From an uncultured Pseudomonadales bacterium (GTDB lineage Bacteria; Pseudomonadota; Gammaproteobacteria; Pseudomonadales; Porticoccaceae), in NCBI GenBank assembly GCA_943846685.1, contig OX044363.1:910001-974000 (forward strand): a stretch of 64,000 bases of DNA. The letters are read 5' to 3'. Numbering within the stretch: position 1 is the stretch's first letter; each line of letters opens with the position of its first letter. This document shows positions 36,474 through 46,084 of the stretch, piece after piece. Below the pieces are notes generated by a model. The model was not told the DNA's origin. It saw nothing but the letters and a program-made list of their open reading frames with translations, and did not search any database. A program made the position numbers and the translations under genes.

Positions 36474-38971
36474 TGCTGGCATTAAAAATGTTATTGCGCA
36501 GTTGGCGCGGCGGGCAGTTGGGGCTGATATTTTCAGCGCTGGTGTTGGCTGTTGCTGTGGTCACCTCGGTGGCTCTTTTAGCCGAGCGGGTCGAGCGGGC
36601 ACTGGTTAAAGAGTCCAGTTCATTTTTGGCTGCGGATCTGGTGGTTTCCAGTTCTCAGGCAACAGATTCTGATTGGTTAGAGCGAGCTGAACAGCAGGGC
36701 ATTAGAACCGCTCGTATAGCCTCGTTTGCCTCAATGACCTTTGCCGGTGATGAGATGCATCTGGCGTCGATAAAAGCGGTGGAGAGCAGTTACCCGCTGC
36801 GTGGTGCGGTTAAACGTTCAACGGTTCCCTTTGCCACTGATGAGTCTGATATAGAGAGCGTTATGTCTGGGCCGAAGCCCGGTGATCTGTGGGTCGATGC
36901 GCGACTGTTACCGCTGTTGAATATCGAACTTGGCGATACGGTTGATGTGGGTGATGGCAGTTTTAAAGTGTCGCATATTTTGATCGAAGAGCCGGACAGT
37001 GGCAGTTCATTCTCTGCCTATGGCGCACGGATTTTAATGAACTGGAGCGACCTGCCGGCCTCCGGGGTTATTCAACCTGGCAGTCGCGTTAGCTATAGAT
37101 TTCTTATCGCCGCAGCTGAAGATAATGCCGACAACTTTGATGATTATGTGGATTGGCTTAACCAACAACTGGATGTCCATGATCGAATAATTACCCCCGA
37201 TGAAGCCCAGGCGAGTATCGCCAGCACCATGGATAAAGGCCGGCGGTTTTTACTGCTGGCGGGAAGTATTGGTGTAGTGTTGGCGGGTATTGCTCTAGCA
37301 CTGGCCAGTCATCACTTTGCCAATGGGCAGCTGCTTCAGGTGGCACTGTTTAAAAGCTGGGGAATCTCGGCTAACAGGGTTCGCAAACTCTATATTCAAC
37401 AGATTGTTCTACTCGCTATAGGCGGGTCGTTGATGGGTTTATTGATCGGCTGGGGCTTTCATCAACTACTGGTCAGCGCAGTTCGCGAATGGTTGCCTAT
37501 AGCCTTGCCTATGGCCGGAGCACGACCCTGGATAACCGGTTTTGCCACCGGGATATTATGTCTGATCGGTTTTACCCTGCCGGCACTCTGGCATCTGCCA
37601 ACCCAGTCGCCGCTGGCGGTATTGCGCCGTGATACTCAGGTTAAATCTCTGAATAGTTTGATGCGTGGCTCTTTAGGAGTATTAACGGTGGCGGTGTTGC
37701 TGTTTTGGTACAGCGAGAATTTCTACCTATCCATGGCGATTCTATTGGGTTTTGCAATCACCGCTCTGGCCTCTATAGGGGTTGGTCTTGTGCTGCTGCG
37801 CTTGGGTAAAACCTACGGGCACTGGATGGGCAGTATCTGGCGACTGGCGCTATCGAATTTATGGCGGCGCAAGAAACCCAGTCTGATTCAGATGGTCGGC
37901 TTCTCTGGGGCTATCGCGCTGCTGATGATTATGACGGTAGTAAGAACGTCGCTGGTGGATGAGTGGCGCTGGCAGTTAGCTGAGGATGCGCCGAACCATT
38001 TTTTGGTCAATGTTGCCGCCTATGAATTGGAAGGGGTGAAAAATCTGGTTGATCAGCGTGAACTCGAAACCGCCGGTTGGTATTCGATGGTACGCGGGCG
38101 TATTACCCACTTAAATAATCAACTGCCCAGCGAAGTCGCCAAAGATGGCCATGAGTCCCTACGTCGCGAACTCAATTTAAGCTGGACCTCGGATCTGCCG
38201 GAGGGCAATAAAATTATTCAGGGGCAGTGGTGGGGCACAGGCAATGAAAGCACCAATAATTTGGCACCAGTGTCTCTAGAGGAAGAGCTGCTTCACGAAC
38301 TTGGCTTGGCCATTGGCGATACAGTTAGATTTAGTGTCGGTGGATTGAGTTTCGATGCAGTGATTACTAGCACCCGCAGTCTCAACTGGGACAGCATGAC
38401 TCCGAATTTCTACTTCTTGTTTCCCGAAGGCTATCTGGAAGATTATCCGCGTACTCATATGACCAGTCTGTATATTCCCAGCGAAGATAAATTATTGATT
38501 AATGATCTGCTGCGCAAATATCCCACGGTGCAGGTTATCGAACTGGATAAAATTATTGATCGTATTCGCAGCATCGTTTCTCAGGTAACCCGTGGACTTG
38601 AAATGATGACATTGCTGATACTTGGCTGCGGTATTTTGGTGATGTTTGCCGCGGTGAGTTTGTCGATGAATGAGCGCCTACAGGAAAGCGCAATACTGCG
38701 CACACTGGGTAGTTCGCGACGTTTAATTCTCGGGGTGCAGTGGGTTGAATTTACCACGCTGGGTGTAATGGCCGGATTTTTAGCGGCGCTAGGGGCGGAG
38801 TTTGCCGTGGCTATGTTGCAGCGTTTTATGTTTAGCCTGCCTTTTACGTGGCACAGCTGGCTGTGGATTGCCGGCCCGCTGGGTGGCGGTTTATTAGTTG
38901 GGTTGTTGGGAGTTGTCTACAGTCGCAAGGCGGTGACGCAGCCACCATTGCGGGTTTTGAATAGCCTTTAG
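36473..38971 (+). CDS. ybbP: ABC transporter permease YbbP (FtsX-like)
   Basis: The 832-residue integral membrane protein has two FtsX-type domains, one after an N-terminal helix and periplasmic domain (helices from about residues 265-370) and one at the C terminus (GLEMMTLLILGCGILVMFAAV onward), separated by a second periplasmic region. It overlaps ybbA by one base (TGATG). The partner is the YbbA ATPase. In E. coli this pair with TesA is linked to efflux of toxic acyl products, and the function is not firmly known. Confidence 0.92.
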   Translation: MLALKMLLRSWRGGQLGLIFSALVLAVAVVTSVALLAERVERALVKESSSFLAADLVVSSSQATDSDWLERAEQQGIRTARIASFASMTFAGDEMHLASIKAVESSYPLRGAVKRSTVPFATDESDIESVMSGPKPGDLWVDARLLPLLNIELGDTVDVGDGSFKVSHILIEEPDSGSSFSAYGARILMNWSDLPASGVIQPGSRVSYRFLIAAAEDNADNFDDYVDWLNQQLDVHDRIITPDEAQASIASTMDKGRRFLLLAGSIGVVLAGIALALASHHFANGQLLQVALFKSWGISANRVRKLYIQQIVLLAIGGSLMGLLIGWGFHQLLVSAVREWLPIALPMAGARPWITGFATGILCLIGFTLPALWHLPTQSPLAVLRRDTQVKSLNSLMRGSLGVLTVAVLLFWYSENFYLSMAILLGFAITALASIGVGLVLLRLGKTYGHWMGSIWRLALSNLWRRKKPSLIQMVGFSGAIALLMIMTVVRTSLVDEWRWQLAEDAPNHFLVNVAAYELEGVKNLVDQRELETAGWYSMVRGRITHLNNQLPSEVAKDGHESLRRELNLSWTSDLPEGNKIIQGQWWGTGNESTNNLAPVSLEEELLHELGLAIGDTVRFSVGGLSFDAVITSTRSLNWDSMTPNFYFLFPEGYLEDYPRTHMTSLYIPSEDKLLINDLLRKYPTVQVIELDKIIDRIRSIVSQVTRGLEMMTLLILGCGILVMFAAVSLSMNERLQESAILRTLGSSRRLILGVQWVEFTTLGVMAGFLAALGAEFAVAMLQRFMFSLPFTWHSWLWIAGPLGGGLLVGLLGVVYSRKAVTQPPLRVLNSL

Positions 38972-38984
38972 AATGACAACAATA

Positions 38985-39231
38985 TCATCCCGACAGAGCA
39001 CCTCAAATATGTCATCCTGAGCGAAGCCGAAGGATCTCAGCAGGCATCAAGAGATTCTTCACTTGCGTTCAGAATGACAAAGAGTGTGTCATCCCGACAG
39101 AGCACCTCAAATTTGTCATCCTGAGCGAAGCCGAAGGATCTGAGCAGGCATCAAGAGATTCTTCACTTGCGTTCAGAATGACAAAGAGTGTGTCATCCCG
39201 ACAGAGCGCAGCGACGAGGGATCTCTCTCAG
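38985..39231. repeat. Intergenic repeat cluster B: 104-bp tandem duplication
   Basis: Units beginning TCATCCCGACAGAGCACCTC start at 38985, 39089 and 39193, a strict 104-bp period. Copies one and two are nearly identical (I saw about two differences), and the third is partial (to about 39231). Each full unit contains TCATCCTGAGCGAAG and the inverse type TTGCGTTCAGAATGAC, so each can fold. The cluster fills the gap between the 3' ends of ybbP and the histidine-kinase-like gene (convergent). Confidence 0.88.
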
Positions 39232-39240
39232 GAAATATTA

Positions 39241-40791
39241 CTAAACATCCGCACTCTTAAGCGGCAACTGAATATGAAAAGTGGTACCAATCTCAATATC
39301 TGAAGTCACCGCAATCTGACCCTGATGTTGTTCGGTGATAATAAAATGAGCAAAGGAGAGTCGATCTCCGGCACTAAAATGCTCATCATGTTTATGGACC
39401 GCTACACCATTCACTGCTGCAACAGAATTCTCATTGGCAAAAAACGGTTCAAAAATATACTGCTGATCTTCGATACTAATGCCCAGACCATTGTGCTGAA
39501 CACGTACCCATATCGCCTCGTAAAACTCACTGATCTCAATATTGATTACCGGGGCATGTTTGGGGTCTTCAACTTTACCCAGTGCATGACAGGCATATCT
39601 AAACAAACTTAAAAAGGCCTGCTGAAGTTCCGGAGCATGGCAGTTTAATTCAGGCAGATCATCCGCATAGTTCTTATTGATAGCCACATCTTTAAAACGC
39701 AAACCCTTGGTTACCGACAGCACATCTTCGGCCAGTTCAACACTGTGATCCATCACCTGAGTGATATTAGCCTGTTGCTTTTCGCCCGCGCCACTATCCG
39801 AAAATGCGACCAGATTCTGAATAACAGTTGCTGCCTGACGGCCGCGAATCAGCGCATCTTCCAGTAACTCATTCATACCGATTGGATCTATATGCTCTTC
39901 GGTAAGTTCCTGGCGCACGGTCTGCACATCTTTGAGAATCGCCTGCAGGGGAATATTAATATCATGGGCCATAATCGCCGCCATCTCACCCATCGACGAC
40001 ATCTTGTCGCGTTGGATAAGCATATTTTCACTCTGCACGCGCTGGGTTACATCGTCGACCAAAATAACCACGCCGGTATCACGCTGATCGTGAAGAGGGT
40101 AGATAGTAATATCAAAATGGTACTGGCCGCGCTGGCTGTATTTAATCGTCAGGGTTTTATCTTCATCCTGAGCCTTTTTAATCTGCGCCGGTGTCACCGT
40201 CATGGTTGGGTAGGCTTCCCAGAGGTTTTTGCCCAGTACGGTTTTCTCAGATAGGCCGCTTATCTCTTCGGCACGACTGTTCCACTGAGTGATCTCGCCC
40301 TCTTTATTCAGGCCGATCAACATCAGTGGCATAGAGCGCAGGATACTGGTGATATAGGATTCCGAGAGGCGCAGGCGGGTAGTGGTTTCCAGGTGCTCGT
40401 CGATTTCCTCTTCCAACGCTTTGTTACTGTCCTGCAGCAGAACATTGGCTTCATCAAGTGTTGCGGTGCGCTCTTTAACGCGGTCTTCGAGTTCGGCGCG
40501 AATCTCTTCTAGTTCACGGTTATAGCGTCTTGCAGTGCGGCGCGTAAAGGCGAGACGAATAGCCGTAATAGACAGGGCAATAATTAACATACTGCTGGAA
40601 AAGTTGGATACGTACTGCCAGTTAGTGGCTCCATCCTCTTCGCGGAAAGCCGAGAAGATATCTACGGACGCCAGCTGGCTATAAACCACCACTGAGAGTA
40701 GGGCGATAAGCGCACAGGTAACAACAATATGTTTTATTGAAATCAATTTTTTATATCTCAAAAGCGATCGTCTGAACACCATTATAGCCAT
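39241..40791 (-). CDS. PAS-domain sensor histidine-kinase-like protein with degraded ATP-binding boxes
   Basis: The 516-residue protein has two N-terminal membrane helices (about 17-45 and 65-85), a coiled coil, a PAS domain (about 140-250), an H-box with His in MAHDINIPLQAIL, and an HATPase_c-like tail. The ATP-binding boxes are altered: the N-box Asn is replaced by Tyr in SLFRYACHAL, the G1 Asp by His in QHNGLGI, and the G2 region reads SAGDRLSFAH. The F-box (IFEPFF) remains. It may be phosphorylated by another kinase or act as a scaffold (inference). No response regulator gene is adjacent. It is divergent from the permease gene with a 45-bp gap. Confidence 0.75.
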   Translation of the reverse strand: MAIMVFRRSLLRYKKLISIKHIVVTCALIALLSVVVYSQLASVDIFSAFREEDGATNWQYVSNFSSSMLIIALSITAIRLAFTRRTARRYNRELEEIRAELEDRVKERTATLDEANVLLQDSNKALEEEIDEHLETTTRLRLSESYITSILRSMPLMLIGLNKEGEITQWNSRAEEISGLSEKTVLGKNLWEAYPTMTVTPAQIKKAQDEDKTLTIKYSQRGQYHFDITIYPLHDQRDTGVVILVDDVTQRVQSENMLIQRDKMSSMGEMAAIMAHDINIPLQAILKDVQTVRQELTEEHIDPIGMNELLEDALIRGRQAATVIQNLVAFSDSGAGEKQQANITQVMDHSVELAEDVLSVTKGLRFKDVAINKNYADDLPELNCHAPELQQAFLSLFRYACHALGKVEDPKHAPVINIEISEFYEAIWVRVQHNGLGISIEDQQYIFEPFFANENSVAAVNGVAVHKHDEHFSAGDRLSFAHFIITEQHQGQIAVTSDIEIGTTFHIQLPLKSADV

Positions 40792-40836
40792 GTAAACTCA
40801 GTTGTCAGCGACTGTTATTACAACTAACCTTAATTT

Positions 40837-41928
40837 ATGAGCGAATGCTGTAAACCTGAACCACCAGAGCCCGAAACTTCCTGCTGTGAACTTGACCAAG
40901 CGGCGCCTTCGCGCCCCGATTATTTACTCTGGATATCGGCTGCCATTGTCACCATAAGCTATTTGAGCTATCTACTAATGGGTGGCCGAGCAGACCTGAT
41001 ATCTGAACTGCCCGCATGGCTAGTTATCATGACATCGAGTATTTACGAACTGATCAATAAAATGTGGTGGGGTCTGGCCATGGCCGTAGTCTTTGTCGGC
41101 CTGCTGGAACGAGTGCCCCGTGAGTTAGTTATATCCGCGCTAGGACAGGGCGGTACATTCAAAGGCATTGCTCGCGCCACCGCAGCTGGAGTGCTTCTCG
41201 ATCTCTGTAGTCACGGAATACTCATGGTCGGCACCAAGCTCTATGAACGCGGAGCCAGCCTCGGGCAGTTGATGGCTTTCTTGATAGCCAGTCCGTGGAA
41301 TTCATTGTCTCTAACGATTATTTTAATCACCCTAATTGGCTGGGGGTGGACCCTGTCATTTATCCTATTCTCAATGGCCATAGGTATAGTCACAGGCTTT
41401 ATTTTTGATCGACTGGTAGCCAGAGGCGTACTGCCCGCCAATCCCAATCACACTAATACAGATAGCACTCCAGCGATTACACCGCAGATAATGGTCCTAA
41501 TAAAGCAGGCAGATTATTCACCAAACGCTATAGGAAAATTACTCTGGGACGGCCTTAAAGATTCGCGAATGGTCTTCCGCTGGTTATTTTTTGGCATCGT
41601 ACTGGCCACCGCCATCCGAGCTTTTATCCCCCTCGACACCTATCAGGCATTATTTGGCCCGACGGTAGCAGGGCTTTTCTTAACTCTACTGGCCGCAACC
41701 ATTATTGAAGTCTGCTCGGAAGGCTCGACACCCATTGCCGCCGATATAATCACCCGCGCCGCGGCACCCGGCAATGGTTTTACCTTCCTAATGGCAGGTG
41801 TTGCTACTGACTACACCGAAGTGATGGTGATTAGAGATACCACTAGGTCATGGAAGATAGCGCTGTTTTTACCGCTGATAACCTTGCCGCAAGTGTTGGT
41901 GATTGGGTGGTTTCTCAATCAGGTCTGA
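40837..41928 (+). CDS. COG0701-type permease with Cys-rich N terminus (possible metal efflux)
   Basis: The 363-residue multi-helix permease of the ArsP/DUF318 group is recognised by the paired blocks GVLLDLCSHGILMVG and IIEVCSEGSTPIAADI. The first 20 residues hold two CC pairs (SECC and SCCE), which can bind soft metals. Members described as SO_0444-family Cu/Zn efflux permeases have this layout (from memory). The substrate is therefore likely a metal or metalloid, unproven. Transcribed away from the kinase-like gene. Confidence 0.75.
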   Translation: MSECCKPEPPEPETSCCELDQAAPSRPDYLLWISAAIVTISYLSYLLMGGRADLISELPAWLVIMTSSIYELINKMWWGLAMAVVFVGLLERVPRELVISALGQGGTFKGIARATAAGVLLDLCSHGILMVGTKLYERGASLGQLMAFLIASPWNSLSLTIILITLIGWGWTLSFILFSMAIGIVTGFIFDRLVARGVLPANPNHTNTDSTPAITPQIMVLIKQADYSPNAIGKLLWDGLKDSRMVFRWLFFGIVLATAIRAFIPLDTYQALFGPTVAGLFLTLLAATIIEVCSEGSTPIAADIITRAAAPGNGFTFLMAGVATDYTEVMVIRDTTRSWKIALFLPLITLPQVLVIGWFLNQV

Positions 41929-42047
41929 GATATTTTTTTAGGAAGATTTATTTTACAGGGTAGGGTTTATTCACGTTTCGGAGTCTTATAAGGACTAGGG
42001 TTTAAAAATTAATGTATCGACGTTGTTTTTACTCCGAAACTTTGTAG

Positions 42048-42095
42048 CCCCTGCTGATCTGTATCACTCCCCCTCCTTACAGCAGGGGTTTTTTT
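42048..42095 (+). terminator. Rho-independent terminator after the permease
   Basis: The 9-bp stem CCCCTGCTG (42048-42056) / CAGCAGGGG (42080-42088) is followed by seven T. It lies 120 bp after the permease stop. Confidence 0.85.
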
Positions 42096-42109
42096 CGTCT
42101 GTAGAAAAG

Positions 42110-42219
42110 CGACAGGCAAAGCCTGTCGTCCTGAGCGAAGCCGAAGGATCTTTTCAGGATACTCAGGCAGTAACTGCAAGAAGATAGAACCCGTCTGTCA
42201 TGCCGGCGAATGCCGGCAT
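42110..42219. repeat. Intergenic repeat cluster C
   Basis: A hairpin CGACAGGC (42110-42117) / GCCTGTCG (42121-42128) is continued by CCTGAGCGAAGCCGAAGGATC of the main family. A separate perfect 8-bp stem ATGCCGGC / GCCGGCAT lies near 42200-42219. The remaining bases of the 305-bp gap between the permease and selO hold only the terminator at 42048. Confidence 0.75.
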
Positions 42220-42233
42220 CCATCTGTGAGACT

Positions 42234-43694
42234 TTAAGAAGAGCAGCTTACCGATATTGCCTCTGCCCAATCCGGTGGCAAACCGGCATATTTTTCTGCG
42301 TCTGGATGCTCATCAAATGGGCTCTGTAATACTTCTAACAGCAATTGAACCTCTGTGTAATCCCCTTGATAGGCCTGCTCTATAGCCGCTTGAGCCATAT
42401 AGTTGCGAAGTATATATTTTGGGTTAGTGGCCAACATTTTCTCCTGACGCTGGGCGTCAGTTGAGCTCTGTTGCGCTAGACGTTGTAGATATTTCTCTGC
42501 CCAGCCATCAAAACCTTCACGGTCTAAAAATTGATCGCGCACTGTTTGGTTGTGTTTTGAAAATGCACACAGGGACCTAAAGAAAATCGTGTAATCGACA
42601 TTATTGGTTTGCATCAATTCGAGTAGTTGATTAATTAGCGGCTCATCTTCTGGCTGGTATTCTTTCAGGCCAATTTTACTGGCCATAATGGTTCTGTACT
42701 GCTTTAAAAATTCTGGCTCGTACTGTTTTAGGGCGCCGATTAAGTGGTCGCTTTCCAGCAGGGAGGTCAGTGAGGTGGCCAGGGCATTTAAATTCCACAG
42801 GCCAACTGAGGGCTGGTTTTTAAACGAGTAGCGGCCATTGGTATCTGAGTGATTGCAGATAAAGTCCGGATTATAGTTATCCAAAAAACCAAATGGGCCG
42901 TAGTCGATGGTGTCGCCCAGAATAGACATATTGTCGGTGTTCATCACCCCGTGATTAAAGCCCACCGACTGCCACTGGGCGATCATTTTGGCGGTTTTTA
43001 ATACGCAGTTTTCCAGCATTAGCAGATATTTATCATCCCTATCCATCCAGTCTGGAAAGTGTCTTTCGATCACATAGTCCGCCAGTGCCTTAACCGACTC
43101 TGGCTGGTTGCGATAATGGAAGTGTTCAAAAGAGCCAAAGCGAATATGACTCTCGGCAACTCGACAGACTGTGGCGCCGGGTTCAACTTCTTCTCGGTAG
43201 ACTGGCGTTTGGCTATTGATTAAACACAGCGCTCTGGTAGTGGCTATACCAAGCCCATGCATGGCTTCTGAGCAGAGATATTCACGAATACTTGATCTAA
43301 GCACAGCGCGACCATCGGCAAATCTGGAGTAGGGGGTTGTACCTGCACCTTTTAGCTGGATATCCCAGAGCGTTTCTTTTACTGGCAGTTCGCCCAGAGT
43401 GATAGCGCGGCCATCGCCCAACTGACCGGCCCAAACGCCGAACTGGTGTCCAGAATAGACCAGTGCAATAGGTTGGCTGGCATCTGGTATTTGATTGCCG
43501 CTCATTATTTGCAGCATCTCTGGGCTGGTTAACTGTGCCGGATCTATCCCCAACTGTTCAGCCAGCAGCTTATTGCTACTGACTAGAGTTGGCTCGTGCA
43601 ACCCCTGAGTAACCACTGCAGTACAGTGGTGGTTGTCATCGGTTTTAAAGGCGGTGTAAAAATGTTGCTGCAGATGGTCTGTGAAAAGTTTCAT
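42234..43694 (-). CDS. selO: SelO family protein adenylyltransferase (YdiU)
   Basis: This pseudokinase-fold enzyme transfers AMP to proteins (established for E. coli SelO). The 486 residues carry YSGHQFGVWAGQLGDGRAI, the ATP-loop LKGAGTTPYSRFADGRAVLRSS (cut here to its key part), GVMNTDNMSILG and DYGPFGFLDNY. The C terminus ends SVSCSS, resembling the Cys-x-x end where eukaryotic SelO has selenocysteine. It overlaps the SMP-30-like gene by 4 bases (ATGA). Confidence 0.93.
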   Translation of the reverse strand: MKLFTDHLQQHFYTAFKTDDNHHCTAVVTQGLHEPTLVSSNKLLAEQLGIDPAQLTSPEMLQIMSGNQIPDASQPIALVYSGHQFGVWAGQLGDGRAITLGELPVKETLWDIQLKGAGTTPYSRFADGRAVLRSSIREYLCSEAMHGLGIATTRALCLINSQTPVYREEVEPGATVCRVAESHIRFGSFEHFHYRNQPESVKALADYVIERHFPDWMDRDDKYLLMLENCVLKTAKMIAQWQSVGFNHGVMNTDNMSILGDTIDYGPFGFLDNYNPDFICNHSDTNGRYSFKNQPSVGLWNLNALATSLTSLLESDHLIGALKQYEPEFLKQYRTIMASKIGLKEYQPEDEPLINQLLELMQTNNVDYTIFFRSLCAFSKHNQTVRDQFLDREGFDGWAEKYLQRLAQQSSTDAQRQEKMLATNPKYILRNYMAQAAIEQAYQGDYTEVQLLLEVLQSPFDEHPDAEKYAGLPPDWAEAISVSCSS

Positions 43695-44785
43695 TTGAGT
43701 CCGATAGTTGTCTTGCTGATGCGTCCGAGATTTTCGGCGTGAAGACTGCTGATATAGAGCCAGTTGCCGACTTCCAGTGCTCCAGTATTGGTGTGATAGC
43801 TACCCTCAGGATCCTGCAGTGAGAGAAGAACTTTGCCGTTCTTGTCGATGGCAAATATATGCCCGTAATGTTCTGGTTTTGGGCGCATAAACGGGGGCAG
43901 TCGATGAATTATTTTGCGGATAGAGCTATAACCTGAAATGGCGTCTAATAGAGCGTGGCGCGGTGCAACCAGACCTATCCAGAAGCGCCCATCCTCACCG
44001 CGAACTATATTGTCGGCAAAGCCTGGCAGGTTATCGATAATAACTTCTGATTGGCCCGCTTTTTCCCCTTGTAGCCAATACTTATGCACACGATAGCTGC
44101 CGGTTTCATTGACCAATACAAAACTGCTGTCCTCTGCCGCAGCGACACCGTTGGCAAAGTTCAGTCCATCCATTAGTACTTTGGTGCTTTGATCCTGCGG
44201 ATTGTAAACCAGTAATCGACCATGACCGCCATGCTCGATGGTATCTAGCAGGCTGGCTTCAAAAGTGCCGCCATAGGCAATGGCGCCAAATTTTGTCGAG
44301 GCGTCACTAAAGTAAATTTTGCCATCGGCGGTTATATCTACATCGTCCGCGAAGTCGATTGGCGAGCCATCAACCTGATTGGTTAATACTATTTTGGTGC
44401 CTTCTGGTGTAATTTTTAGTAGCCCAAGATAGGCATCGGCGACAATTAGATTATTGTTCTGATCAAACACTAATCCCAGTGGGCTGCCTTGGGTATGTAC
44501 CCAGTTTTTGATTTCACCGGTATCTGGCTTGTGGCGAACAATCCAGCCCTCACGAGTAGTGGCATAAACTTCGCCATTTAACAGGGCTAGGCCCTCGGGT
44601 CCGTGATTGCCTTTTATCTCAAGTGTTTCAATCTGACTAAGAATTGTATTCTGTTGGAAGTCGCCCACATAGCCTTTGTTTTTCGGGGCATTCCAATTGA
44701 CAGGGTCTACGGCTACCGGCCAAAACAGCAGGTAGGCGATAACAATAATTATAAAGCTGAGAAAGAGTTTGCGCATAAGCAGCAT
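43691..44785 (-). CDS. SMP-30/strictosidine-synthase-like beta-propeller protein
   Basis: The 364-residue protein has an N-terminal membrane anchor (MRKLFLSFIIIVIAYLLFWP) and a six-blade propeller of the SMP-30/gluconolactonase or strictosidine-synthase-like group: NHGPEGLALLNG, IDFADDVDITADGKIYFSD, FANGVAAAEDSSFVLVNE and LPGFADNIVRGEDGRFWIG. These families hydrolyse lactones or related esters with a bound Ca2+. The actual substrate is unknown. It is upstream of selO on the minus strand and overlaps it by 4 bases. Confidence 0.8.
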   Translation of the reverse strand: MLLMRKLFLSFIIIVIAYLLFWPVAVDPVNWNAPKNKGYVGDFQQNTILSQIETLEIKGNHGPEGLALLNGEVYATTREGWIVRHKPDTGEIKNWVHTQGSPLGLVFDQNNNLIVADAYLGLLKITPEGTKIVLTNQVDGSPIDFADDVDITADGKIYFSDASTKFGAIAYGGTFEASLLDTIEHGGHGRLLVYNPQDQSTKVLMDGLNFANGVAAAEDSSFVLVNETGSYRVHKYWLQGEKAGQSEVIIDNLPGFADNIVRGEDGRFWIGLVAPRHALLDAISGYSSIRKIIHRLPPFMRPKPEHYGHIFAIDKNGKVLLSLQDPEGSYHTNTGALEVGNWLYISSLHAENLGRISKTTIGLK

Positions 44786-44888
44786 GGTGCCTTGCGGCTA
44801 ATGCTTAATCAACAGCGTTTTAGCTTGGAGTGCTTGTATCGCTGAGGTAAAATGCGCGGCTTATTCAATTGGTTGGCTCTAAAATTCC

Positions 44889-45984
44889 ATGGAAGTAAAT
44901 CCTCTCTACAACGCCCTCGATGATCTGCAGGCACGCACCGACGTGTTGAGGGGGTATCTTTGACTACGTTAACCGCAAAGACCGCCTTGCCGAGGTCGAG
45001 CTAGAGCTCGGCGAACCGGATGTTTGGAATGATCCAGACCGCGCCCAAGAGCTGGGTCGTGAACGCGCATCTCTGGAAGCGGTAGTTAAAACTATTGAAG
45101 ACTTAGATGCCGGTGTGTCGGATAACCGCGAATTGTTGGCGATGGCGGTTGAAGAGGATGATGCGGATACGGTTGCCGATGTTGAAGCTGAAATTGCTAG
45201 TCTTGAAGCTCAGTTAGCCAAGCTTGAATTTCGTCGTATGTTCTCTGGTGAGATGGATGCAAACAATGCCTTCCTGGATATTCAGTCGGGCTCTGGCGGC
45301 ACCGAGGCTCAGGACTGGGCGGAGATGCTCTTGCGTATGTACCTGCGTTGGGCCGATGATAAGGGCTTTAAGGCGGAGCTGGTTGAATGCTCTGCTGGTG
45401 ATGTTGCCGGTATTAAAGGTGCCACGGTGCAGATTTCCGGTGAATATGCCTTTGGCTGGTTGCGCACCGAGATTGGTGTACACCGTTTGGTGCGCAAGTC
45501 GCCGTTTGATTCGGGCAATCGTCGCCATACGTCTTTTTCTGCGGTCTATGTGTCTCCAGAAATTGATGACAATATTGATATCGAGATCGATCCCTCGGAT
45601 GTTCGCACCGATACCTACCGCGCCTCTGGTGCTGGTGGTCAGCATGTGAACAAGACAGATTCGGCGGTGCGTCTGACTCACGAACCCAGTGGTATTGTGG
45701 TGCAGTGTCAGAACCAGCGATCTCAGCATCAGAATCGCGATAAGTGTTGGCAGATGTTGCGGGCCCGGCTCTATGAGGCGGAGATGCAGAAGCGTGCGGA
45801 TGCGGCTCAGGCAACTGAGGATACTAAGTCTGATATTGGTTGGGGCAGTCAGATTCGCTCCTATGTATTGGATGATGCACGTATTAAGGATTTGCGTACC
45901 GGTGTTGAGACACGTAATACGGGTGCGGTATTGGATGGTAAACTGGATCAGTTTATTGTCGCTTCGTTAAAAGCGGGGTTGTAA
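44889..45984 (+). CDS. prfB: Peptide chain release factor 2 (programmed +1 frameshift)
   Basis: RF2 reads UAA and UGA stops. The ATG is at 44889. The first 24 codons end in CTT followed by an in-frame TGA at 44961. A +1 shift continues as GAC in the next frame to 45984, giving 364 residues. The C-terminal part has the anticodon-like SPF ([14 protein letters not shown]) and the catalytic GGQ ([12 protein letters not shown]). The frameshift self-regulates RF2 (established). The following lysS is the usual neighbour. Confidence 0.97.
44949..44964 (+). promoter_or_regulatory. prfB programmed frameshift site
   Basis: AGGGGG (44949-44954) acts as an internal Shine-Dalgarno, then TAT, the slippery CTT, the TGA stop and C. 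The motif AGGGGGTATCTTTGAC equals the E. coli RF2 site. Confidence 0.97.
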
Positions 45985-45985
45985 G

Positions 45986-46035
45986 CGACGGCGAAGCCGT
46001 CGTCCTGATAAAAAACCTGTCATCCTAAATCGAGC
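45986..46035. repeat. Intergenic repeat cluster D
   Basis: A hairpin CGACGGC / GCCGTCG (45986-46002) with a GAA loop leads into CGTCCTGATAA and then TCATCCTAAATCGAGCG, matching the family seen in the other clusters. It lies between prfB and lysS. Confidence 0.65.
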
Positions 46036-46084
46036 GAACTGTGATGAACGATAAATTAACAATTTAAAGAAAAAAGACTAAAAA

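Noticed and set aside
44961-44963. In-frame TGA in prfB as a pseudogene mark
   Set aside because: It is the conserved programmed +1 frameshift with its AGGGGG and CTT elements.
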